Source of the DNA: Pantoea agglomerans
Lineage (GTDB): Bacteria > Pseudomonadota > Gammaproteobacteria > Enterobacterales > Enterobacteriaceae
NCBI RefSeq assembly: GCF_020149765.1
Contig: NZ_CP083809.1
Span: forward strand, 806,001 to 870,000
DNA: 64,000 nucleotides
Reading direction: 5' to 3'
Part shown: piece by piece, positions 30,216 through 38,140 of the stretch
How the letters are laid out: each line of letters starts with the position of its first letter
Numbering within the stretch: the first letter of the stretch is position 1
The notes under the pieces: generated by a model
Seen by the model: the letters and a program-made list of their open reading frames with translations, nothing else
Databases searched by the model: none
Told to the model about the DNA's origin: nothing
Made by a program: the position numbers and the translations under genes

Positions 30216-32843
30216 ATGAGCAAGAGCACTGCTGAGATCCGTCAAGCGTTTCTCGACTTTTTCCATAGCAAGGGACATCAGGTTGTAGCCAGCAGCTCCC
30301 TCGTACCGAATAACGACCCGACGCTGCTGTTCACCAACGCCGGCATGGTTCAGTTCAAGGATGTTTTCCTTGGGCAGGACAAGCGTGACTATTCGCGTGC
30401 GACCACGTCGCAGCGCTGCGTGCGCGCCGGCGGTAAGCACAACGATCTGGAAAACGTTGGTTACACCGCACGTCACCACACTTTCTTTGAGATGCTGGGC
30501 AACTTCAGCTTCGGCGACTATTTCAAGAAAGAGGCGATTGCTTATGCCTGGGAACTGCTGACGGGAGAAACCTGGTTCGCTCTGCCGAAAGAGCGTCTGT
30601 GGGTAACCGTTTATGAAACCGATGACGAAGCCTATGACATCTGGGCTAACGATATCGGCGTACCGCGCGAGCGAATTATTCGTATCGGCGACAACAAGGG
30701 CAGCGCCTACGCCTCGGACAACTTCTGGCAGATGGGCGATACCGGTCCTTGCGGTCCGTGCAGCGAAATTTTCTACGATCATGGCGACCACATCTGGGGC
30801 GGCCCGCCGGGAAGCCCGGAAGAAGATGGCGATCGCTATATTGAGATCTGGAATATCGTCTTTATGCAGTTCAACCGTCAGCCGGACGGCACCATGCTGC
30901 CGCTGCCGAAGCCGTCGGTGGATACCGGCATGGGCCTGGAGCGTATCTCCGCCGTGCTGCAGCACGTCAATTCCAACTATGAAATCGATCTGTTCGACAA
31001 ACTGATCAAAGCGGTAGCGGAAGTCACCGGCGCGACCGACCTCAGCAATAAATCGCTGCGCGTCATCGCCGACCATATCCGTTCCTGCGCCTTCCTGATC
31101 GCCGACGGCGTTATTCCGTCAAACGAAAACCGCGGCTATGTACTGCGCCGCATCATTCGTCGCGCGGTGCGCCACGGCAATATGCTCGGCGCGAAAGAGG
31201 CGTTCTTCTTCAAACTGGTTGCCCCGCTGATCGAGGTGATGGGTGCAGCGGGCGAAGATCTGAAGCGTCAGCAGACTCAGGTTGAAAACGTCCTTAAAAC
31301 CGAAGAAGAGCAGTTCGCCAAAACGCTGGAGCGCGGTCTGGCGCTACTGGATGACGAGCTGGCGAAACTGCAGGGCGACACCCTGGATGGCGAAACCGTA
31401 TTCCGCCTTTACGACACCTTCGGCTTCCCGGTTGACCTGACGGCTGACGTCTGCCGCGAGCGCAACCTGAAAATCGACGAAGCTGGCTTTGAGAAAGCGA
31501 TGGAGCAGCAGCGCCAGCGCGCGCGCGAGGCGAGCGGTTTCGGCGCCGATTACAGCAATGTTATCAGCATTGATGCCGCTTCAACTTTCAAAGGCTATGA
31601 CCTGCTCGATTTAGGCGCCAGCGTGAAGGCCCTCTACGTTGACGGCGTCGCGGTAGAGGAAGTCGCTGCGGGCCAGGAAGCGGTCGTGGTGCTGGACGAA
31701 ACGCCGTTTTATGGCGAATCGGGTGGCCAGGTCGGCGATACGGGCCTGCTGAAAGGGAAGAATGCTGAATTTAACGTTCAGGATACACAAAAATATGGCC
31801 AGGCTATTGGCCATATCGGTAAGCTGACGTCAGGTCATCTGCGTATCAACGATCGCGTTGAGGCGCAGGTTGATGAAGCGCGCCGTGCGCGTATTCGTCT
31901 GAACCACTCTGCAACGCATCTGCTGCATGCGGCACTGCGTGAAGTGCTCGGCGACCATGTGGCGCAGAAGGGATCGCTGGTCAATGATAAATACCTGCGT
32001 TTCGACTTCTCCCATTTCGAAGCGATGAAACCGCAGGAGATTCATCAGGTCGAAGAGATCGTCAACGCACAGATCCGTCGCAACCTGCCGGTCGAAACCG
32101 AAGTAATGGATATCGACGCGGCGAAAGGCAAGGGCGCGATGGCGCTGTTCGGCGAGAAATACGATCAGCGCGTGCGCGTGCTGACCATGGGCGATTTCTC
32201 GATTGAACTCTGCGGCGGCACGCATGCTGCGCGTACCGGCGATATCGGTCTGTTCCGTATTCTGAGCGAATCCGGCACGGCCGCGGGCGTTCGCCGCATC
32301 GAAGCCGTTACCGGTGAGGGCGCGCTGGCGCAGGTTTATGCGCAGAGCAGTCAGCTGAACGAGATCGCGCAGCTGGTGAAAGCCAACAGCAGCAATCTGA
32401 ACGACAAGTTGCGCGGTCTGGTCGATCACGTACGTGCGCTGGAGAAAGAGCTGCAGCAGCTGCGCGATCAGCAGGCCGCTGCTGAAAGCGCTTCACTGAG
32501 CAGCAAGGCGATCGATATCAACGGCGCGAAGCTGCTAGTAAGCGAGCTGAGCAATGTTGAGCCGAAAATGTTGCGCACCATGGTTGACGACCTGAAAAAC
32601 CAGCTGGGCTCGGCGGTGATTGTGCTGGCGACCGTCGCGGAAGGTAAAGTGTCGTTGATTGCGGGCGTGACCAAAGATCTCACTGACCGCGTTAAAGCGG
32701 GCGAGCTGGTAGGCGAGCTGGCGCAGCAGGTTGGCGGTAAAGGCGGCGGGCGTCCCGATATGGCGCAGGCTGGCGGCACCGATGCCCAGGCGCTGAAAGG
32801 CGCGCTGGCAGGCGTCGAAAGCTGGGTCAGCAACCGCCTGTAA
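30216..32843 (+). CDS. alaS: Alanyl-tRNA synthetase
   Basis: AlaS charges tRNA-Ala and edits Ser- and Gly-tRNA-Ala. The 875 residues fit the family (876 in E. coli). Order of domains: the class II catalytic core with [22 protein letters not shown], the tRNA-recognition helical domain, the editing domain with the zinc/His motif [14 protein letters not shown] and [13 protein letters not shown], and the C-Ala oligomerisation domain ending with a glycine-rich [15 protein letters not shown] segment. The 135-bp leader upstream could hold the site at which AlaS represses its own promoter in E. coli, but I did not identify it. Confidence 0.98.
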   Translation: MSKSTAEIRQAFLDFFHSKGHQVVASSSLVPNNDPTLLFTNAGMVQFKDVFLGQDKRDYSRATTSQRCVRAGGKHNDLENVGYTARHHTFFEMLGNFSFGDYFKKEAIAYAWELLTGETWFALPKERLWVTVYETDDEAYDIWANDIGVPRERIIRIGDNKGSAYASDNFWQMGDTGPCGPCSEIFYDHGDHIWGGPPGSPEEDGDRYIEIWNIVFMQFNRQPDGTMLPLPKPSVDTGMGLERISAVLQHVNSNYEIDLFDKLIKAVAEVTGATDLSNKSLRVIADHIRSCAFLIADGVIPSNENRGYVLRRIIRRAVRHGNMLGAKEAFFFKLVAPLIEVMGAAGEDLKRQQTQVENVLKTEEEQFAKTLERGLALLDDELAKLQGDTLDGETVFRLYDTFGFPVDLTADVCRERNLKIDEAGFEKAMEQQRQRAREASGFGADYSNVISIDAASTFKGYDLLDLGASVKALYVDGVAVEEVAAGQEAVVVLDETPFYGESGGQVGDTGLLKGKNAEFNVQDTQKYGQAIGHIGKLTSGHLRINDRVEAQVDEARRARIRLNHSATHLLHAALREVLGDHVAQKGSLVNDKYLRFDFSHFEAMKPQEIHQVEEIVNAQIRRNLPVETEVMDIDAAKGKGAMALFGEKYDQRVRVLTMGDFSIELCGGTHAARTGDIGLFRILSESGTAAGVRRIEAVTGEGALAQVYAQSSQLNEIAQLVKANSSNLNDKLRGLVDHVRALEKELQQLRDQQAAAESASLSSKAIDINGAKLLVSELSNVEPKMLRTMVDDLKNQLGSAVIVLATVAEGKVSLIAGVTKDLTDRVKAGELVGELAQQVGGKGGGRPDMAQAGGTDAQALKGALAGVESWVSNRL

Positions 32844-32865
32844 CGAAATAGAACAATGCATCGTG

Positions 32866-32899
32866 AAAAGCGCCAGGGACTGAGGTTCCGGCGCTTTTT
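32866..32899 (+). terminator. alaS terminator
   Basis: AAAAGCGCC (32866-32874) pairs with GGCGCTTTT (32890-32898) around a 15-base loop, 23 bp after the alaS stop. The T-run is short. Confidence 0.75.
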
Positions 32900-33093
32900 A
32901 ATACGATGTGCATCAGGTAATGACAAAGTCAGGTCGATGTAGTGTATTTCGGCTAAACTAACTATCAGCAGAATGTATTGGCGTAGCGACGTACATTGGT
33001 GTATTTCTCATAGTCAATGTTCAGCGTTAAATGATGGATAATGCCGGGAGCCCAAACAGAGCCCGACTCTTTTAATCTTTCAAGGAGCAAAGA

Positions 33094-33279
33094 ATGCTTA
33101 TTCTAACTCGTCGAGTTGGTGAAACCCTCATGATTGGCGATGAGGTGACTGTAACGGTGCTGGGTGTGAAAGGTAACCAGGTTCGTATCGGTGTGAACGC
33201 GCCAAAAGAGGTCTCAGTGCATCGCGAAGAGATTTATCAGCGCATTCAGGCCGAAAAAACTCAGCAAACGAGTTACTAA
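33094..33279 (+). CDS. csrA: Carbon storage regulator CsrA
   Basis: CsrA is a small dimeric RNA-binding protein that represses or stabilises mRNAs by binding GGA motifs, controlling glycogen, motility and biofilm genes. The 61 residues differ from E. coli CsrA only at the C-terminal tail (EKTQQTSY). The RNA-binding residues of LILTRR near the start and the [10 protein letters not shown] helix are intact. The leader has GGA motifs in ATGGATAATG, CCGGGAGCC and in the ribosome-binding site AAGGAG, as expected for autoregulation. It is followed by a hairpin and the tRNA cluster. Confidence 0.98.
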   Translation: MLILTRRVGETLMIGDEVTVTVLGVKGNQVRIGVNAPKEVSVHREEIYQRIQAEKTQQTSY

Positions 33280-33286
33280 CGGATTC

Positions 33287-33314
33287 AGCGCCTCGCCAGA
33301 TGCTGCGAGGCGCT
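33287..33314 (+). terminator. csrA 3' hairpin
   Basis: AGCGCCTCGC (33287-33296) pairs perfectly with GCGAGGCGCT (33305-33314). The tract after it (ACCGCTTTCCCGCTTTT) is pyrimidine-rich and not a clean T-run, so termination may be partial or assisted. Confidence 0.65.
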
Positions 33315-33380
33315 ACCGCTTTCCCGCTTTTCTCTTCTTTTCTTCCCGCTTCGCTTTGCTTTTCCCTCGCTCCGTCTTTC
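33315..33380 (+). other. Pyrimidine-rich tract after csrA (possible Rho site)
   Basis: About 65 bases with almost only C and T on the plus strand (one A, few G). Together with the imperfect hairpin before it, this could be a Rho-loading site that ends csrA transcription ahead of the tRNA promoter. No gene is seen between csrA and the tRNA operon. Confidence 0.35.
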
Positions 33381-33492
33381 CCATTATTTTCCTGGTAGCC
33401 AGCTTTTACTGTTGATAAATCACCCTTTTTGTCGGCAAATTGCACCAATTGAGCGTCATTTGTGCAAACGATCGAGCGGTGGGAAAAATTGT

Positions 33493-33520
33493 TTGACTTA
33501 TAAGTGCGGGAAAGTAATAT
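33493..33520 (+). promoter_or_regulatory. Promoter of the tRNA-Ser/tRNA-Arg operon
   Basis: TTGACT (33493-33498) and TAATAT (33515-33520) with 16-bp spacing, followed by the GC-rich stretch GTGCGCCACGC. The GC-rich discriminator is typical of stringently controlled stable-RNA promoters. It lies 65 bp upstream of the tRNA-Ser gene. Confidence 0.8.
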
Positions 33521-33584
33521 GTGCGCCACGCAGTGCCGATGAGCGGAAACAAAGTTCAGACGCACAGTTCGGAAGAACGCGTAA

Positions 33585-33677
33585 GGTGAGGTGGCCGAGA
33601 GGCTGAAGGCGCTCCCCTGCTAAGGGAGTATGCGGTCAAAAGCTGCATCCGGGGTTCGAATCCCCGCCTCACCGCCA
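33585..33677 (+). tRNA. serV: tRNA-Ser (GCU anticodon)
   Basis: 93-nt class II tRNA with an extended variable arm. Acceptor GGTGAGG pairs with CCTCACC, the anticodon loop holds GCT, and the T-arm reads GGGGTTCGAATCCCC. Discriminator G and CCA are encoded. The position next to csrA and the length agree with E. coli serV. It is the first gene of the cluster. Confidence 0.97.
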
Positions 33678-33686
33678 TTTTCCGAT

Positions 33687-33763
33687 GCATCCGTAGCTCA
33701 GCTGGATAGAGTACTCGGCTACGAACCGAGCGGTCGGAGGTTCGAATCCTCCCGGATGCACCA
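33687..33763 (+). tRNA. tRNA-Arg (ACG), copy 1
   Basis: 77-nt tRNA, acceptor GCATCCG/CGGATGC, anticodon ACG (wobble A becomes inosine), T-arm GGAGGTTCGAATCCTCC, CCA encoded. It reads CGU, CGC and CGA. The sequence is the same as the other three copies and as E. coli argQ/argV/argY/argZ. It begins 9 bp after the tRNA-Ser gene. Confidence 0.98.
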
Positions 33764-33854
33764 TCTTTTAGAGATGCGGAATAAAAAGTAAGTGAAAGAG
33801 TCGTTCCTTTCCTGGTGAGTTGTTAGCACCCTGCGTTGTACAAGAATTATCTAT

Positions 33855-33931
33855 GCATCCGTAGCTCAGCTGGATAGAGTACTCGGCTACGAACCGAGCG
33901 GTCGGAGGTTCGAATCCTCCCGGATGCACCA
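33855..33931 (+). tRNA. tRNA-Arg (ACG), copy 2
   Basis: Identical over 77 nt to copy 1. The 91-bp spacer before it (33764-33854) is unlike the later spacers. The spacer after it is the first copy of repeat A. Confidence 0.98.
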
Positions 33932-34034
33932 TACTTCGATATTAAGAGTATGGGCGAGAGTCTCAAAGCGAGACGCGTTAATTCCTGGCACTTCCTGGTT
34001 GTCTGATTTAATCCCTGTAAAACGATTTCCCGAT
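33932..34034 (+). repeat. tRNA-cluster spacer repeat A, copy 1
   Basis: 103-bp spacer that recurs at 34248-34347 with small changes. Both copies contain a small hairpin GTCTC ... GAGAC, whose loop is AAAGC here and AAGC in copy 2, and end with TTAATCCCTG and TTTCCCGAT before the next tRNA. The repeat belongs to the tandemly duplicated unit described for the cluster. Confidence 0.85.
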
Positions 34035-34111
34035 GCATCCGTAGCTCAGCTGGATAGAGTACTCGGCTACGAACCGAGCGGTCGGAGGTTCGAATCCTCC
34101 CGGATGCACCA
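34035..34111 (+). tRNA. tRNA-Arg (ACG), copy 3
   Basis: Identical over 77 nt to copy 1. It is flanked by repeat A upstream and repeat B downstream, the same order as around copy 4. Confidence 0.98.
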
Positions 34112-34137
34112 TACTTTGCGATATAAGCAGTGTGCCC

Positions 34138-34237
34138 CGAACTGATATGGCAAGACGCAATGCCTGACAGTACGAGGGAGGAAAACGTTGCATTAGCAAC
34201 GGCCCGTAGGGCGAGGCGCAAGCCGAGTCATCCTCCC
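34138..34237 (+). repeat. tRNA-cluster spacer repeat B, copy 1 (foldable RNA element)
   Basis: Begins CGAACTGATATGGCAAGACG. Visible helices: GGCA/TGCC (34149-34152 with 34161-34164); a 7-bp closing helix GGGAGGA/TCCTCCC (34176-34182 with 34231-34237, the latter inside the tRNA remnant); inside it CGTTGC-ATTA-GCAACG (34186-34201), GCCC-GTA-GGGC (34202-34212) and GGC-GCAA-GCC (34215-34224). The second copy at 34451 keeps most of these. It would be transcribed with the tRNAs. No known RNA family is claimed. Confidence 0.6.
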
Positions 34238-34247
34238 GGATGCACCA
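34230..34247 (+). pseudogene. Remnant of a tRNA-Arg 3' end (18 nt)
   Basis: The last 18 nt of the tRNA-Arg gene, ATCCTCCCGGATGCACCA, occur here without the rest of the gene and are followed directly by the repeat A sequence that follows intact copy 2. It marks the junction of a tandem duplication. The E. coli tyrT locus has a comparable arrangement, where repeats begin with the 3' end of the tRNA. Confidence 0.85.
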
Positions 34248-34347
34248 TACTTCGATATGAAGAGTATGGGCGAGATGTCTCAAGCGAGACGTTTCAATTT
34301 CTGGTACTTCCTGCTCTGATTTAATCCCTGCAAAACGCTTTCCCGAT
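34248..34347 (+). repeat. tRNA-cluster spacer repeat A, copy 2
   Basis: About 100 bp, clearly homologous to 33932-34034: shared ATACTTCGATAT, AGAGTATGGGCGAGA, GCGAGACG, CTGATTTAATCCCTG and TTTCCCGAT, with scattered substitutions and short gaps. Confidence 0.85.
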
Positions 34348-34424
34348 GCATCCGTAGCTCAGCTGGATAGAGTACTCGGCTACGAACCGAGCGGTCGGAG
34401 GTTCGAATCCTCCCGGATGCACCA
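34348..34424 (+). tRNA. tRNA-Arg (ACG), copy 4
   Basis: Identical over 77 nt to the other three copies, although the spacers on either side have diverged from their partners. This suggests gene conversion or strong selection on the tRNA. Confidence 0.98.
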
Positions 34425-34450
34425 TTCTATTCGATACAAGCCCCATTCTC

Positions 34451-34549
34451 CGAACTGATATGGCAAAACGCAATGCCAGACAGTACGAGGGAGGAAAACG
34501 TTGCGTTAACAACGGCCCGCATCACAAGGCGAAAGCCATATCCTCTTCC
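34451..34549 (+). repeat. tRNA-cluster spacer repeat B, copy 2 (foldable RNA element)
   Basis: Starts CGAACTGATATGGCAAAACG. Helices kept from copy 1: GGCA/TGCC (34462-34465 with 34474-34477), CGTTG/CAACG (34499-34503 with 34510-34514), GGC-GAAA-GCC (34528-34537) and a shorter closing helix GAGGA/TCCTC (34491-34495 with 34541-34545). The GCCC/GGGC hairpin is lost. The tetraloop changed from GCAA to GAAA, both GNRA. Confidence 0.6.
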
Positions 34550-34784
34550 TGCTGAATCCTTTTTCAAACTCCTTTATTCTCCTCTTGTGCTTACCATTCA
34601 CGCCCGCGACTAAAGCCAAACTCACTGAAATTTCCGGCAATTACCGCCGGCACCCCGCGATCACCTTTTTCTGAAAAGAAAAATTGCTAATGCTTTCAAA
34701 GCATTTGCTGTTCATGCCACCTGGCGACAACCTGTGCACATTAAGCTAAAGTAAGGGCTCATTTGTTGGATGTCCGGAGTGACG
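34550..34784. other. Interval between tRNA cluster and yqaB
   Basis: 235 bp without a gene. A small inverted repeat CCGGC/GCCGG lies near 34634-34650 but has no T-run, so how the tRNA transcript ends is not clear. The last part should contain the yqaB promoter. Confidence 0.4.
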
Positions 34785-35351
34785 ATGTACGATCAATATG
34801 ACGCACTGATTTTCGATATGGACGGCACGATCCTTGATACCGAGCCGACACATCGAAAAGCGTGGCATCAGGTACTGGGTCGATATGGACTGACGTTAGA
34901 CGAATCGCAAATGGTTGGTTTCAACGGCGCGCCGACCTGGCGGCTTGCGCAATTTATTATCGAAAAGAACCGCTCCTCTCACGATCCGTATCAGCTCGCC
35001 GCCGAAAAAACCGCGGCGGTTAAAGCCATGCTGCTTGAGAACGTGCGTCCGCTTCCGCTGATGGACGTGGTGAAAGCTTACCATGGCCGCCGTCCGATGG
35101 CGGTTGGCACCGGAAGCGAACACAGCATGGCGGATGCGTTGCTCAACCAGCTGGGCGTGCGTGAACTTTTCACTGCAGTCGTGGGCGCTGACGACGTTGA
35201 GCGCCATAAACCTGAACCCGATACGTTTTTACGCTGCGCAGCGCTGATGGGCGTCGATCCTGCACGCTGCGTGGTGTTCGAAGACGCCGATTTTGGCGTG
35301 CAGGCGGCGAAAGCGGCCGGTATGGATGTGGTTGATGTGCGCCTGCTGTGA
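34785..35351 (+). CDS. yqaB: HAD-family fructose-1-phosphate phosphatase YqaB
   Basis: A haloacid dehalogenase-like sugar phosphatase; the E. coli homologue dephosphorylates fructose-1-phosphate. The ATG at 34785, after GGAG, gives 188 residues, the E. coli length; a further ATG five codons upstream is less likely. HAD motif I is FDMDGTILDTEP with the nucleophile aspartate, motif II is the VGTGSE region, motif III is RHKPEPDTF, and motif IV is VFEDADFGVQAA. The stop overlaps the GTG start of yqaA. Confidence 0.94.
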   Translation: MYDQYDALIFDMDGTILDTEPTHRKAWHQVLGRYGLTLDESQMVGFNGAPTWRLAQFIIEKNRSSHDPYQLAAEKTAAVKAMLLENVRPLPLMDVVKAYHGRRPMAVGTGSEHSMADALLNQLGVRELFTAVVGADDVERHKPEPDTFLRCAALMGVDPARCVVFEDADFGVQAAKAAGMDVVDVRLL

Positions 35352-35776
35352 GTGACGTTCTGGCGCTTGCTTCTCTGTTTGGCAGCAGCTTTCTCAGCGC
35401 AACCCTGTTACCCGGGAGTTCTGAGGCGTTGCTGGTTGCTTTACTGGTTGCCAAAAAGGCTTCCGTTTATGGATTGATTGTTGCTGCATCGGTGGGGAAT
35501 ACCCTGGGCGGCATCACCAATATTTTTCTTGGTCGCTTACTGCCGTTGAAACAGCAGGGGCGATGGCATCACACAGCAATAACGTGGTTGAACCGACTGG
35601 GACCTGCAGCGCTGTTGCTGAGCTGGCTGCCGATTATCGGCGACCTGCTCTGCGTGCTCGCAGGCTGGATGCGCTTTGCCTGGCTTCCGGTCCTGCTGTT
35701 TCTCGCCGTCGGGAAAACACTGCGTTATATCGTTATCGCGACCGCCACCTTACAGGGTTTGCAATGGTGGCATTGA
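35348..35776 (+). CDS. yqaA: Inner-membrane protein YqaA (VTT/SNARE-associated domain)
   Basis: A 142-residue polytopic membrane protein of the DedA-like VTT group, with about four hydrophobic segments. Characteristic strings are [27 protein letters not shown] and [20 protein letters not shown]. It starts at GTG 35348, overlapping the yqaB stop, so the pair is translationally coupled. Function is not established; related DedA proteins take part in lipid flipping. Confidence 0.92.
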   Translation: MSDVLALASLFGSSFLSATLLPGSSEALLVALLVAKKASVYGLIVAASVGNTLGGITNIFLGRLLPLKQQGRWHHTAITWLNRLGPAALLLSWLPIIGDLLCVLAGWMRFAWLPVLLFLAVGKTLRYIVIATATLQGLQWWH

Positions 35777-35849
35777 TTCGCACAGATTCGAGGCTAGGGT
35801 TAACATTATGCTGAACAAAAATAAATTACTGTCCCAGCGGGAGGTTAAT

Positions 35850-37412
35850 GTGATCCCGGACGTATCTAAAGCGCTCTCCTGGCTGGAGGCGCATCCCAAT
35901 GCCTTGAAAGGTATTGGCCGCGGCATTGAACGCGAAACGCTGCGCGTTAAGCCCGATGGTCATCTGGCGGAAAGCGGCCATCCCGACTCGCTGGGATCGG
36001 CGCTGAAGCACGACTGGATTACCACCGACTTCGCGGAAATGCTGCTGGAGTTCATCACGCCGGTGGATCAAAACATCGACCATATGCTGGCATTTCTGCG
36101 CGATATTCATCGCCATGTGGCGCGCGAGCTGGCTGAAGAGCGCATGTGGCCTTTCAGCATGCCTTGCCTGATCGACGATGCGGATCGCATTGAGCTGGCG
36201 CAGTACGGCAGCTCTAACATCGGACGCATGAAGACGCTCTATCGCCAGGGGCTGAAAAATCGCTACGGCGCGCTGATGCAGACCATTTCCGGCATCCACT
36301 ATAACTTCTCGCTGCCGCTGAGCTTCTGGCAGGAGTGGGCGGACGTCAAAGATGCTGAAAGCGGCAAAGAGACGATTTCTGCCGGCTACCTGCGCCTGAT
36401 CCGCAACTACTACCGTTACGGCTGGGTGATCCCCTATCTGTTTGGCGCATCGCCAGCAATCAGCTCCAGCTTCCTGCAGGGACGCGAGAGTAAACTGCCG
36501 TTTGAAACCGACGGCAAAGATTCGCTGTGGCTGCCTTATGCAACCTCGCTGCGCCTGAGCGATCTCGGCTATACCAACAAGTCGCAGAGCGGCCTTGGCA
36601 TAACCTTTAACTCGCTCGAGGGATACGTTAAGGCGCTAAAAGCCGCCATTAAAACGCCCTCTGAAGAGTATGCCGCGATGGGCACCAAAGACGCTGACGG
36701 CAACTGGCTGCAGCTCAACACCAATGTGCTGCAGATTGAGAACGAGCTTTACGCCCCGATTCGTCCGAAGCGCGTGACGCGTTCCGGGGAAGCGCCCTCC
36801 GATGCGCTGCTGCGCGGCGGAATCGAGTATATCGAAGTGCGCTCGCTCGACATCAATCCGTTCTCCGCTATCGGCGTCGACGCCAACCAGGTACGTTTCC
36901 TCGATCTCTTCCTGATCTGGTGTACCCTGGCCGATGCGCCTGAAATGAGCGCTGACGAGCTGCTGTGCAGCCGTAAGAACTGGAACCGCGTGGTGCTGGA
37001 AGGACGCAAGCCGAACCAAAAAATTGCCGTCGGCTGCAGCGAAACCGAACATTCGCTGGTGGAAGTGGGGAAAGCGCTGTTCGCCGATCTGCACCGCGTG
37101 GCGGAAGTGCTCGACAGCAATCAGGGCAGCACGCAATATCAACAGGTATGCGATCAACTGGTGGCGTCCTTTGACGATCCTGAGCTAACCTATTCGGCGC
37201 GCATTCTGCAGGCGATTAAAGAGAACGGCGTGACCGATACCGGCATCGCGCTGGCGGAACAGTATCGTCATATGCTGTGCGAAGAGCCGCTGGAAGTGAT
37301 TAGCGAAGAAGATTTTACGCGTCAGGCGCTGGAGTCGGTTGCGGCGCAGAAGAAGCTGGAAGAGAGCGATACGCTCGATTTTGAGGCTTACCTCGCCAGT
37401 CGCGAAGGCTAG
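35850..37412 (+). CDS. gshA: Glutamate-cysteine ligase
   Basis: GshA makes gamma-glutamylcysteine, the first step of glutathione synthesis. I chose the GTG at 35850, which follows GGGAGGTTAAT and starts [12 protein letters not shown] like the E. coli protein, whose start is TTG; this gives 520 residues (518 in E. coli). An ATG at 35808 (534 residues) is possible but has no good ribosome-binding site. Conserved segments include [43 protein letters not shown] and [14 protein letters not shown]. Weak starts (GTG or TTG) keep expression low in this family. Confidence 0.95.
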   Translation: MIPDVSKALSWLEAHPNALKGIGRGIERETLRVKPDGHLAESGHPDSLGSALKHDWITTDFAEMLLEFITPVDQNIDHMLAFLRDIHRHVARELAEERMWPFSMPCLIDDADRIELAQYGSSNIGRMKTLYRQGLKNRYGALMQTISGIHYNFSLPLSFWQEWADVKDAESGKETISAGYLRLIRNYYRYGWVIPYLFGASPAISSSFLQGRESKLPFETDGKDSLWLPYATSLRLSDLGYTNKSQSGLGITFNSLEGYVKALKAAIKTPSEEYAAMGTKDADGNWLQLNTNVLQIENELYAPIRPKRVTRSGEAPSDALLRGGIEYIEVRSLDINPFSAIGVDANQVRFLDLFLIWCTLADAPEMSADELLCSRKNWNRVVLEGRKPNQKIAVGCSETEHSLVEVGKALFADLHRVAEVLDSNQGSTQYQQVCDQLVASFDDPELTYSARILQAIKENGVTDTGIALAEQYRHMLCEEPLEVISEEDFTRQALESVAAQKKLEESDTLDFEAYLASREG

Positions 37413-37417
37413 AAAAG

Positions 37418-37490
37418 AAAAAGGCCACATCAATGTGGCCAAATTAACATCTCTGTTGTCAGGGATGATGATAACAAATGCGCGTCTTTC
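37418..37490 (-). ncRNA. micA: Small regulatory RNA MicA
   Basis: The minus strand reads GAAAGACGCGCATTTGTTAT and continues with CATCATCCCTGA, then a GGCCACAT-TG-ATGTGGCC terminator hairpin and TTTTT. The first 36 bases match what I know of E. coli MicA, the length (about 73 nt) fits, and the position between gshA and luxS, opposite in strand, is the same. MicA is Hfq-dependent and represses ompA and other outer-membrane protein mRNAs through its 5' seed. The 3' end stops 5 bp from the gshA stop codon. Confidence 0.93.
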
Positions 37491-37495
37491 ATATA

Positions 37496-37524
37496 TTCAG
37501 ACGCTGGGCGAACAGAAAAGTTTC
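37496..37524 (-). promoter_or_regulatory. Sigma-E promoter of micA
   Basis: On the minus strand GAAACTT (37524-37518) and TCTGAA (37501-37496) are separated by 16 bp, fitting the sigma-E consensus GGAACTT/TCTGA, and the -10 is just upstream of the micA 5' end. MicA is known to be sigma-E-dependent in E. coli and Salmonella. Confidence 0.78.
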
Positions 37525-37561
37525 ATCGTTTATAAAAAAATTTCAAAACAGGAGGTGACGT

Positions 37562-38077
37562 ATGCCACTACTGGACAGTTTTACCGTTGACCATACCATT
37601 ATGGCCGCGCCCGCAGTGCGTGTTGCGAAGACCATGAAAACTCCCCATGGCGATACCATCACCGTTTTCGACCTGCGTTTCTGCCGTCCTAACAAAGAGA
37701 TCCTGACCGAGCGCGGCATCCATACGCTCGAGCATCTCTTCGCGGGCTTTATGCGTAACCATCTCAACGGCGACGGCGTAGAAATCGTGGATATCTCTCC
37801 AATGGGATGCCGTACCGGTTTCTACATGAGCCTGATCGGCACGCCGGACGAGCAGCGCGTTGCCAGCGCGTGGAAAGGGGCAATGGAAGACGTTCTGAAG
37901 GTGAAGGATCAGAATCAGATCCCTGAGCTGAATGAATACCAGTGCGGCAGCTACAAACTGCATTCGCTCGACGAAGCGCAGCAGATCGCGCGCAACGTAC
38001 TGGCGCATGATATCGGCGTGAACCGCAACGAAGATCTGAAACTGCCGCAAGAGAAGCTGCAGGAACTACACATCTAG
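37562..38077 (+). CDS. luxS: S-ribosylhomocysteine lyase
   Basis: LuxS splits S-ribosylhomocysteine into homocysteine and the AI-2 precursor DPD. The 171 residues match E. coli. Metal ligands are the two histidines of HTLEHLFAG and the cysteine in the GCRTGFY segment (Cys84 also acts as acid/base). The start follows a strong AGGAGGT. The promoter must lie within the same 150 bp that carry micA and its sigma-E promoter, so transcription of the two may interfere. Confidence 0.98.
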   Translation: MPLLDSFTVDHTIMAAPAVRVAKTMKTPHGDTITVFDLRFCRPNKEILTERGIHTLEHLFAGFMRNHLNGDGVEIVDISPMGCRTGFYMSLIGTPDEQRVASAWKGAMEDVLKVKDQNQIPELNEYQCGSYKLHSLDEAQQIARNVLAHDIGVNRNEDLKLPQEKLQELHI

Positions 38078-38103
38078 TCGTGGTAGTAACGCGCAGTAAA
38101 AAA

Positions 38104-38130
38104 AACGCCGCATCGTTGCGGCGTTTTTTA
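38104..38130. terminator. Bidirectional luxS / yfjD terminator
   Basis: AACGCCGCA - TCGT - TGCGGCGTT (38104-38125) with an A-run before and TTTTT after it. It serves luxS on the plus strand and yfjD on the minus strand. Confidence 0.92.
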
Positions 38131-38140
38131 TGGGCGGGCG

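Noticed and set aside
33847..34512. Open frames reading through the tRNA-Arg repeats on both strands
   Set aside because: They arise from repeated tRNA sequence and contain no independent signal.
34785..35776. Horizontal transfer of yqaB-yqaA next to the tRNA cluster
   Set aside because: The position next to tRNAs would suit an island, but both genes are the E. coli orthologues in the same place.
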